The notes under the pieces: model-generated | The model's database searches: none | Seen by the model: the letters and a program-made list of their open reading frames with translations, nothing else | What the model was told of the DNA's origin: nothing | Translations under genes and position numbers: made by a program | DNA from: Thermoflexibacter sp. | GTDB taxonomy: Bacteria; Bacteroidota; Bacteroidia; Cytophagales; Thermoflexibacteraceae | Reading direction: 5' to 3' | NCBI GenBank assembly: GCA_025455345.1 | Contig: JALOMS010000259.1 | Location: 1-6,945, forward strand | DNA: 6,945 nt | In this document: piece after piece, positions 1 through 4,923 of the stretch | Layout of the letters: each line of letters starts with the position of its first letter | How positions within the stretch are numbered: the stretch's first letter is position 1

Positions 1-50
1 TTCAATGTCTTAGGGCAACCATGGATATCTGAAATAACAAATCTACTCAT
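1..50 (-). CDS. Metallophosphoesterase (calcineurin-like / Ser-Thr phosphatase type), N-terminus only, cut by window edge
   Basis: Reading the minus strand from the ATG at 48-50 gives 16 codons, MSRFVISDIHGCPKTL, still open at the left edge. A short beta-strand of hydrophobic residues followed by SDIHGC is the classic first motif of calcineurin-like phosphoesterases. D8 and H10 would be two of the active-site metal ligands, and the following C-x-K-T-L resembles the family of small bacterial Ser/Thr phosphatase or diadenosine-tetraphosphatase-like enzymes. The substrate cannot be judged from 16 residues. The start is well supported because the motif normally lies 5-10 residues from the N-terminus. 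The 5' side is unusual: a REP-like hairpin begins only 17 bases upstream of the ATG and repeat unit A follows, so the gene's promoter is either inside the repeat or was displaced by it. The other two minus-strand frames and the plus frames give no comparable motif. Confidence 0.75.
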   Translation of the reverse strand, partial: MSRFVISDIHGCPKTL

Positions 51-66
51 AAAGTTATGTTATATT

Positions 67-91
67 CAACTCCTCACCGAGTTGTGTGATG
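67..91 (-). repeat. REP-like oriented hairpin 1 (imperfect copy)
   Basis: Read on the minus strand this is CATC, a 3-base spacer, then CAACTCG-GTGA-GGAGTTG. Six of the seven stem pairs are intact; C73 faces C78. It is the most degenerate of four copies and lies in the 5' region of the phosphoesterase gene. With hairpin 2 it forms an inverted pair around core unit A. Confidence 0.75.
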
Positions 92-207
92 TTGCTATTT
101 TATTTTTCTACCAATATTAGATTCCTAACGGAATAAAATACAGATTATCAAGAATTTATATTAAAAATTTAACAACCCTGCAAAGGGTTAAATATTGGTA
201 GCACAAA
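91..207. repeat. Core repeat unit A (117 bp, structured)
   Basis: This is copy A of a unit present three times in the window. Its ends pair: CTACCAATATT at 108-118 is the exact reverse complement of AATATTGGTAG at 191-201. Inside are a 5-bp stem ATTCC/GGAAT with loop TAAC (121-134, GTTA on the minus strand) and a 6-bp stem AACCCT/AGGGTT with a GCAA tetraloop (174-189). A 5-base outer pairing TGCTA (93-97) with TAGCA (199-203) would compete with the long arm pairing. Together with its hairpins (65-258) this copy matches 741-936 with about a dozen differences by eye. It holds no plausible reading frame. It may be a MITE-like passenger of the transposase or a structured RNA element. Confidence 0.8.
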
Positions 208-221
208 TCAATTCCCCCATA

Positions 222-244
222 CATCTCAACTCCGTGAGGAGTTG
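222..244 (+). repeat. REP-like oriented hairpin 2
   Basis: CATC (222-225), one spacer base, then CAACTCC-GTGA-GGAGTTG, with a perfect 7-bp stem at 227-233/238-244. It lies 12 bases beyond the transposase stop codon and is the inverted partner of hairpin 3 on the other side of the gene, so it is the likely left end of the transposase element. Confidence 0.8.
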
Positions 245-256
245 AACACAAGCACC

Positions 257-718
257 TCACTCTGGTTCTTTGAAAATATATCTTTCATCAAAATCTATTT
301 CAAATAATTTCAAAAAACCTTTGTACTCTTCTAAAAATGTACGCTTTTTATGATGTTCTTCCTGATTCTTAATATAATCAACAATATCAGGAAGTTGTGA
401 TTGTCCATAAGAAAAAGCACCATAACCTTCTTGCCAAGCAAACTTCCCTTTTATTAATCGCTTCTCATTTATCCACAGAGAGGAAGCAACCTTAACATCT
501 TTCATCAATTCAGAAAGAGATTGAGAAGGACGAAAGCCAATTAAAATATGAACATGGTCGGGCATACCATTTATAATCAAAACCTTATGGCTATTGTTTT
601 GGATAATACCTGTCATGTATTTGTAAAGTTCATCTCGCCAACTTTTTTGTATTAGCCCTTCCCTATACTTTACTGCAAATACTAATTGCAAGTGAATTTG
701 TGTATATGTACTTGCCAT
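257..718 (-). CDS. tnpA: IS200/IS605-family Y1 (HUH) transposase, RAYT-like
   Basis: A 153-residue single-strand DNA transposase of the Y1_Tnp family (COG1943 type). The HUH motif is H55-V-H57 in the context PDHVHILIG. The catalytic tyrosine is probably Y115, in YIKNQEEHH, with Q119 four residues later as in characterised TnpA proteins. The N-terminus YTQIHLQLVFAVKYR and the WQEGYGAFSYGQSQ segment are typical of the Bacteroidota branch. The ATG at 716-718 was chosen because MASTYTQIH is the usual family start; an upstream in-frame TTG at 743-745 would begin inside the flanking hairpin. The frame is intact, so the enzyme is probably active. The stop codon (257-259) overlaps the end of the composite repeat by two bases. 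A REP-like hairpin lies 25 bases upstream of the start. There is no tnpB partner, as in IS200 and RAYT elements. The IS200 and RAYT classes are hard to separate without phylogeny; the flanking hairpins favour RAYT. Confidence 0.9.
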   Translation of the reverse strand: MASTYTQIHLQLVFAVKYREGLIQKSWRDELYKYMTGIIQNNSHKVLIINGMPDHVHILIGFRPSQSLSELMKDVKVASSLWINEKRLIKGKFAWQEGYGAFSYGQSQLPDIVDYIKNQEEHHKKRTFLEEYKGFLKLFEIDFDERYIFKEPE

Positions 719-742
719 AATTTTTATTTTACTACTGTTATT

Positions 743-767
743 CAACTCCTTACGGAGTTGGGTGATG
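743..767 (-). repeat. REP-like oriented hairpin 3
   Basis: Read on the minus strand: CATC, a 3-base spacer (ACC), then CAACTCC-GTAA-GGAGTTG with a perfect 7-bp stem (743-749/754-760). It lies just upstream of the transposase start and pairs in inverted orientation with hairpin 2 across the gene and with hairpin 4 across core unit B. Confidence 0.8.
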
Positions 768-885
768 TTGCTATTTTATTTTTTCTACCAATATTAGATT
801 CCTAACGGAATAAAATACAGATTATCAAGAATTTATATTAAAAAATTTAATAACCCTGCAAAGGGTTAAATATTGGTAGCACAAA
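767..885. repeat. Core repeat unit B (119 bp, structured)
   Basis: Nearly identical to unit A apart from two one-base length changes in homopolymer runs and a few substitutions. The arms CTACCAATATT (785-795) and AATATTGGTAG (869-879), the ATTCC/GGAAT stem (798-811) and the AACCCT-GCAA-AGGGTT hairpin (852-867) are all exact. The composite 741-936 is a direct repeat of 65-258, so recombination between them would remove the transposase and leave a single unit. Confidence 0.8.
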
Positions 886-899
886 CCAATTACCCTATA

Positions 900-922
900 C
901 ATCTCAACTCCGTCAGGAGTTG
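900..922 (+). repeat. REP-like oriented hairpin 4
   Basis: CATC (900-903), one spacer base, then CAACTCC-GTCA-GGAGTTG, with a perfect 7-bp stem (905-911/916-922). It is followed by ACAAGCACCTC, the same tail that follows hairpin 2 and runs into the transposase stop codon there. Here no transposase follows, and unit C begins at once. Confidence 0.8.
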
Positions 923-939
923 AATACAAGCACCTCTCT

Positions 940-1072
940 GTTGCTATTTTATTTTTTCTACCAATATTATATCACAACGACGAACTGTTCATAACGAAAT
1001 AAAATTCAGATTATCAATAACTTATATTAAAATTCAATAACCCTGCAAAGGGTTAAATATTGGTAGCACAAA
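940..1072. repeat. Core repeat unit C (133 bp, diverged)
   Basis: A third, older-looking copy of the core unit. Both long arms (958-968 and 1056-1066) and the GCAA hairpin (1039-1054) are identical to units A and B, as is most of CAGATTATCAA in the centre. The inner ATTCC/GGAAT stem has decayed, and about a dozen extra bases lie near 969-988. Unit C has no flanking REP-like hairpin of its own. Exact conservation of the pairing parts against a drifting interior suggests that the fold matters. With 719-939 it fills the 423-bp gap between the transposase and the OmpA-like gene; I see no gene there. Confidence 0.75.
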
Positions 1073-1088
1073 CTATATTTTCAGTTTG

Positions 1089-1119
1089 CAAAGTTACAAA
1101 CAAATTTTTGCCTAATAAA
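1089..1119 (-). promoter_or_regulatory. Candidate Bacteroidota-type promoter reading into the repeat/transposase cluster
   Basis: On the minus strand, TAACTTTG (1089-1096) is a perfect match to the -7 consensus TAnnTTTG. Exactly 19 bases upstream is TTTA (1116-1119), three of four matches to the -33 TTTG. Transcription would begin near 1080 and run through units C and B into the transposase gene. It lies between the OmpA-like gene's stop codon and unit C. Such short motifs can occur by chance in AT-rich DNA. Confidence 0.4.
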
Positions 1120-1141
1120 GTTTATAGCTCTCAAATGTAGT

Positions 1142-3235
1142 TTACTCTAAAATACGCATTTCTACTCTACGATTGAGTTTTTTACTTTCTTCATTACGTT
1201 CTTTGGTGATAGGTTGGGATTCTCCCAAGGCAAGGGTTTTTATTCTATCTTTTTCAATACCTTTTTCTATCAAAAATGATTTAATAAACTCGACTCTTTC
1301 TTGAGATAGTTTCATATTGTCAGAGAGTCTTCCTTCTATATCTGTATGCCCTTCCAATTGTATTTTCATATTGGGACTTTCTTTAAGCATTCTTACCAAA
1401 CGTTCTAATTCGGGAAAGGAGGCGGTGAGCAATACTGCCGAACTTTGTTCAAAAAAGATATTGTTGAGTTTGACAGATTGTCCTGCTTGTACGGGTGTAA
1501 GATACAAATCTTTGTTAAGTTCTTGATAGTTATCTACATGAGTAAGGTCTATATTTTCACTTATCGGGAAAAAACCACTTGCTTTTGCCCAAAAACCATA
1601 TATGTTTTTAGCGGGTAAGATGATTTTATATTCACCTGTCGTGGGGTTAGCGAGGGCATAACCCGCGTCTGTAGCTTTGTCAAGAAACTCATAAACGATT
1701 TCTGCTGAAATAGGCTGATTGGTCTGTGTGTTTAATACTCTTCCAGAAATAATGACAACAGGCTCTGGTTTAACTTCTTGAGGAAGTTTTGCTCTAAAAA
1801 TATCCGCACTTCTGTTATTAGAACCGTGATAAGAAACAAAATAAACGTACTCTCCTTTGGCATCTATCGTACAAGATGCGTCCCAATCTTTAGAATTGAG
1901 AAAGTTTCCTACATTCACAGGTTCTGTCCACTTAGTCCATGTATCATCTAAGCGGCGACTCATAAAAATATCTGTTTCTCCAAATCCACTAAATCCATTA
2001 GAAGAAAAATACAACGTGCGGTCATCTGCGGCTAAAAAAGGAGTAAGTTCTATGCCTGCTGTATTGATATGGCTACCTAAATTTTTAGGAGTAGTCCACG
2101 AGCCATCTTTTTTTGCAAAACTTACATACAAATCTCTTTCTCCATAGCTATCTTCTCTTTGAATAGCCAGAAGCAGTGATTTTTTGTTATTTGCTAAGAA
2201 AAACTCGGCAAATTTATTGAGATTGTAATAACTATCTATTTTTACAGGTTCAGGAAATGTCCACTCATCTAATGTATTGATTCGATGACTCATCGATATT
2301 CCGCCCAGCGACTTACCGCCTTTGACGTATCGATTGGCTAAAAGAAGTGTATTCCCATCGGGTGTTACCGTACAAACGTAATTATGACTTTCATTATTTA
2401 GGGGTTCGGGGAGGTGCTTTGATTGACTCCAATTCCCATTATCGTCCAAGGTAGCATACCAAATATCATCATTATAGATAGACTTACCTTCGGCTTCTCT
2501 GTACCTACTTGGAATATTATCCTTGTGGTTTTTGCGGTCTATGTAGAGTGTACGTCCGTCAGGAGCAATCACGGGCATAATCTCATCAAATTCTGAATTA
2601 ATGCTATCACTGAGATGCTCGATGAATTTGTCAAAAACCTTTTCACAGGCTACATTGATTTTTACCTTGATAGGAACTGTAGAATTAGATATGCCAATAC
2701 AATCTATGTGATTCCACCCTTTGACATCTGTGATATTTAATACTAACTTGACCGCACAAACATTGTAAGGTGTCATTGGGAAGAATAGATAAAATACTCT
2801 CCCCAAAGAATCTGATGCTTTGGTATCTAAATTTTGATAGATAAGGTGTTCGGCATTTTTTTCATCATACAAATATACTTGGGAAATCGCACCAGCATTA
2901 AAACTTTCTCCAATAGCTATTTGGCAGATAGGCATAGGCGTAGTATAACCTACTTTAATCCATTCATCTTTTCTGCCATCTTCGCTCGCAGGCGACCAAG
3001 CACAGGGGCTACTTCCTGTGGCGGGTAGTTTGTTGGGTTTTCCTAAGATTTGGATAGCGCGGTATTGGGGAGAAGGTGGGTCAGTCAAATATTCTGAAGA
3101 TACTGCGATTACCTTAGCCGCCCATTGTACGCTATCTGACTGCGCTAAGGCTACATAACTAATCGCCAATGAGTAGATGATAAATGAAATTATAGAAAAA
3201 AAATACTTTACATATTTTGGTAAACAGTCTTCCAT
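1142..3235 (-). CDS. Secreted OmpA-family protein with discoidin-like, PD40 and carboxypeptidase-regulatory-like domains (PorE-like architecture)
   Basis: A 697-residue envelope protein. Residues 1-31 form a signal peptide (K7 and K10, a hydrophobic core, cleavage after ALA before Q32); there is no lipobox. Residues about 35-185 look like a discoidin/F5-8-type beta-sandwich, a tentative fold call. About 215-485 holds several PD40/WD40-like beta-propeller motifs (for example APDGRTLYI, TPDGNTLLL, AADDRTLYFSSNG). About 493-580 is a carboxypeptidase-regulatory-like domain (ISGRVLNTQTNQPI). About 590-697 is an OmpA C-terminal domain. D632 (GHTD) and R647, 15 residues apart, match the OmpA pair that contacts diaminopimelate, and NRRVE closes the domain. 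It should sit in the periplasm bound to peptidoglycan. PorE of the type IX secretion system has propeller, regulatory-like and OmpA domains in the same order, but is a TPR-bearing lipoprotein, so this is probably a paralogue of unknown role. The gene follows the M23 peptidase gene but is separated from it by a terminator. Confidence 0.88.
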   Translation of the reverse strand: MEDCLPKYVKYFFSIISFIIYSLAISYVALAQSDSVQWAAKVIAVSSEYLTDPPSPQYRAIQILGKPNKLPATGSSPCAWSPASEDGRKDEWIKVGYTTPMPICQIAIGESFNAGAISQVYLYDEKNAEHLIYQNLDTKASDSLGRVFYLFFPMTPYNVCAVKLVLNITDVKGWNHIDCIGISNSTVPIKVKINVACEKVFDKFIEHLSDSINSEFDEIMPVIAPDGRTLYIDRKNHKDNIPSRYREAEGKSIYNDDIWYATLDDNGNWSQSKHLPEPLNNESHNYVCTVTPDGNTLLLANRYVKGGKSLGGISMSHRINTLDEWTFPEPVKIDSYYNLNKFAEFFLANNKKSLLLAIQREDSYGERDLYVSFAKKDGSWTTPKNLGSHINTAGIELTPFLAADDRTLYFSSNGFSGFGETDIFMSRRLDDTWTKWTEPVNVGNFLNSKDWDASCTIDAKGEYVYFVSYHGSNNRSADIFRAKLPQEVKPEPVVIISGRVLNTQTNQPISAEIVYEFLDKATDAGYALANPTTGEYKIILPAKNIYGFWAKASGFFPISENIDLTHVDNYQELNKDLYLTPVQAGQSVKLNNIFFEQSSAVLLTASFPELERLVRMLKESPNMKIQLEGHTDIEGRLSDNMKLSQERVEFIKSFLIEKGIEKDRIKTLALGESQPITKERNEESKKLNRRVEMRILE

Positions 3236-3428
3236 GCGAGCTAATATTTGTTTTTTTAAGATTCTTCCTCTCTATGAATTAAGGGGTTGTTACATAAGTT
3301 TAAAAGTTTTGTATTAGTAAAACCTTTATGTAGGATTGAATTAAAAAATAAGTCTTTTAGGAGATAATCTAAAATTATTCCAACTCGCAAAAAATAGATA
3401 TAAAAATTAACATTTTGTTTATCGTACT

Positions 3429-3468
3429 AAAAAACAAAAAGCGATACATCAAAAATCTGTATCGCTTT
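3429..3468 (-). terminator. Intrinsic terminator of the M23 peptidase gene
   Basis: On the minus strand an 11-bp perfect stem (AAAGCGATACA at 3438-3448 pairing with 3458-3468, 9-base loop) is followed by a U-rich tail (UU-G-UUUUUU, 3437 down to 3429). It starts 57 bases after the peptidase stop codon. It implies that the OmpA-like gene downstream has its own promoter somewhere in 3236-3428. I found no convincing promoter match there. Confidence 0.82.
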
Positions 3469-3524
3469 GCAAAATATATGAAATTGTAAGTAAGGTTCTA
3501 TACTCAAAAATTTTATACTAAAAA

Positions 3525-4508
3525 CTAATACCCTCCCCCCATTGACTGACGTTCTTGTTTGGCTATTTCCAACAGTTTTTCGTATTGGGCTGGGCTAAGG
3601 TCATTAAAGAAATAATTTACAGGGTCTATTTTGATTCCATTATGCTCTATTTCATAATGCAAATGCGGAGAAACCGACACGCCTGTACTACCTACTTCTC
3701 CTATTTTTTGACCTCTTTTGACTTTTTGACCTTTTTTGACCTTGAAAGTAGAGAGGTGAGCATATCTGGTAACATACCCAAAGCCATGGTCTATTTCTAC
3801 TTGGTTGCCATAGCCGCCTACCGCTTCAGAAGAAATAACGACTCCGTCCCCCGTTGCATATACAGGCGACCCATGAGGTGCTGTAAAATCACAACCAGTA
3901 TGCATTTTCATTACTTTATAGATAGGGTGCATACGCATACCAAAACCAGAAGCAAACAGTTTAAGGTCTTTATTAGAAATAGGTTGGATAGCAGGAATAG
4001 AGGCAAGCATACGCGCTTTTTCTTTTGCTTTCTCAAAAATCTCGTCGTAGGACTTGGTTTGGATATACATCTGCTTTTTCAATTTATCCAAACGCTGTAA
4101 GGTATTTACAATTAGCTCTTCTCGCTTAAGTTTCTCATCTAAGAGGTCTCTATATTTTTCTGTACCTCCTGTGCCAGCACTTCTGATTTCCATTGGGATA
4201 GGTTCTGCCTCGAACACCACCCTATACACTTTATCATCTCTCTCTTGTAGTGATTTGAGCATACCAGAAACATTGGCAATCTCTGTATTTAGAATATTGT
4301 ATTTCAGCAACAACTGCTGATTTTCTTTAGCTAAGTCTGCTTCTCTTTCTGAAGGGAAATAGTTAACATAGACAGATACAAGTCCAATAGAAATGACTAA
4401 AGAGAATATTAAAAACCCTGCAAAATTGATGACTATGTCAGAAGTAGAGGTTTTAATAGGCTCAAACTTGCAAGTCTCAGTGTCGTAGTAATATTTAATC
4501 CTTGCCAT
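3525..4508 (-). CDS. Membrane-anchored M23 (LytM) peptidoglycan endopeptidase
   Basis: A 327-residue zinc metallopeptidase predicted to cleave peptidoglycan cross-bridges from the periplasmic side. The short cytoplasmic N-terminus MARIKYYYDTETCKFEPIK is of a kind recurrent in Bacteroidota M23 proteins. One transmembrane helix spans about 25-48. Residues about 53-170 are charged and helical, probably coiled coil. The LytM domain covers about 185-300. Its zinc ligands are visible as H203-x3-D207 and H284 of the H282-L-H284 motif, and H251 (YAHLS) is the second catalytic histidine, so the enzyme should be active. The tail NDLSPAQYEKLLEIAKQ ends in MGGGY. Anchored coiled-coil LytM proteins often act in cell-shape or division control, sometimes with bactofilins; no bactofilin gene is visible here, so that role is open. 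The ATG at 4506-4508 fits the family N-terminus, and a candidate promoter lies just upstream. Confidence 0.92.
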   Translation of the reverse strand: MARIKYYYDTETCKFEPIKTSTSDIVINFAGFLIFSLVISIGLVSVYVNYFPSEREADLAKENQQLLLKYNILNTEIANVSGMLKSLQERDDKVYRVVFEAEPIPMEIRSAGTGGTEKYRDLLDEKLKREELIVNTLQRLDKLKKQMYIQTKSYDEIFEKAKEKARMLASIPAIQPISNKDLKLFASGFGMRMHPIYKVMKMHTGCDFTAPHGSPVYATGDGVVISSEAVGGYGNQVEIDHGFGYVTRYAHLSTFKVKKGQKVKRGQKIGEVGSTGVSVSPHLHYEIEHNGIKIDPVNYFFNDLSPAQYEKLLEIAKQERQSMGGGY

Positions 4509-4923
4509 GGTTAAGCTAACGGTTTATTAATATAAGATGACTCTGCAAATTGAAATTGCGTTGCAAGTAAGGAAAAAAAATTTCTTTTCCAAAAAAATCA
4601 CCTACTTTTTGCCTTTTTTAATTACAAAAATATGATTTTTCTAATTTTAAATATAATTTTTCTAATTTATGTTCTTAAAAATGTCATTATTGAAAATCAC
4701 TTTAAAAGTAAAAAGGCAGAAAAAAAAGTATAGCTATTAAAAAATCTTAGACAGATGAGCTTTTTTTAAAAGAATTATAAACAAAATTTTAATAAAAACC
4801 GCTTTACTTTCTATTGGAATGTTCTTTATTTGATTAAAATTGTAGTGCAGATAGAAAAATCAATCCATTTGGAATCATATTCATCTTTAAAAATCATATA
4901 GTTATCTAAAACTCAAATCAATT
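4509..4923. other. AT-rich divergent intergenic region, no gene seen
   Basis: This 415-bp region separates the minus-strand peptidase gene from the plus-strand oxidoreductase gene and holds no plausible coding frame. It contains a 20-bp near-palindrome at 4571-4590 (GGAAAA...TTTTCC, one mismatched pair) overlapping the peptidase promoter candidate. It also has two copies of ATTTTTCTAATTT starting 21 bases apart (4635 and 4656) and a short palindrome ACTTTAAAAGT (4699-4709). For the plus-strand gene, TTTATTTG (4825-4832) and TCCATTTG (4864-4871) each match the -7 consensus at all but one fixed base, but neither has a good -33 box at 19 bases. The oxidoreductase promoter is therefore undecided. 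Confidence 0.6.
4546..4576 (-). promoter_or_regulatory. Candidate Bacteroidota-type promoter of the M23 peptidase gene
   Basis: On the minus strand, TCAATTTG (4546-4553) matches the -7 consensus TAnnTTTG at all but one fixed position. Nineteen bases further up, TTTT (4573-4576) matches three of four bases of TTTG. Transcription from near 4539 would give a leader of about 30 bases, a sensible length. The T-run upstream makes the -33 match weak evidence. Confidence 0.35.

Larger units (their letters stand above)
222..767 (-). mobile_element. IS200/RAYT-like element: Y1 transposase between two inverted REP-like hairpins
   Basis: The transposase gene is bracketed by hairpins 2 (plus orientation) and 3 (minus orientation), each with a CATC tetranucleotide on its outer 5' side. 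IS200/IS605 elements lack terminal inverted repeats of the classical type and instead end in subterminal hairpins recognised as single-stranded DNA by the Y1 transposase. RAYT genes are typically flanked by inversely oriented REP hairpins with a conserved tetranucleotide at the 5' foot. The arrangement here fits the RAYT plan well. No tnpB is present. The boundaries given run from CATC to GATG; the exact cleavage sites cannot be determined from one copy. Direct repeats of about 195 bp (65-258 and 741-936) surround the gene and overlap these ends. Confidence 0.65.

Noticed and set aside
1..120. Plus-strand open frame from the left edge to a TAG at 118-120
   Set aside because: It runs across hairpin 1 and unit A, and its translation shows no recognisable motif. 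The opposite strand carries a clear phosphoesterase start.
719..745. Upstream TTG start that would extend the transposase by nine residues
   Set aside because: The codon lies within the stem of hairpin 3, and the added residues (MNNSSKIKI) are not typical of the family, whereas MASTYTQIH is.
65..1072. CRISPR array
   Set aside because: The repeats are long (about 117-195 bp), differ in length, contain internal hairpins and a transposase gene, and lack regular short spacers.
1084..1101. Hairpin GTTTG/CAAAC as terminator of the OmpA-like gene
   Set aside because: The stem is only 5 bp with no U-tract after it on the minus strand. The same bases form a better promoter match.
1317..3028. Short plus-strand open frames at 1317-1526, 1857-2147 and 2834-3028
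   Set aside because: All are antisense to the OmpA-family gene and have no recognisable motifs.
3555..4320. Two plus-strand open frames (3555-4100 and 4054-4320) opposite the M23 peptidase
   Set aside because: They are antisense to a gene with intact catalytic motifs, and their translations have no domain signal.
4735..4775. Possible terminator from the A-rich and T-rich arms near 4738-4770
   Set aside because: The pairing is only A-U, with a long loop and no GC core, and no gene ends upstream on the plus strand.
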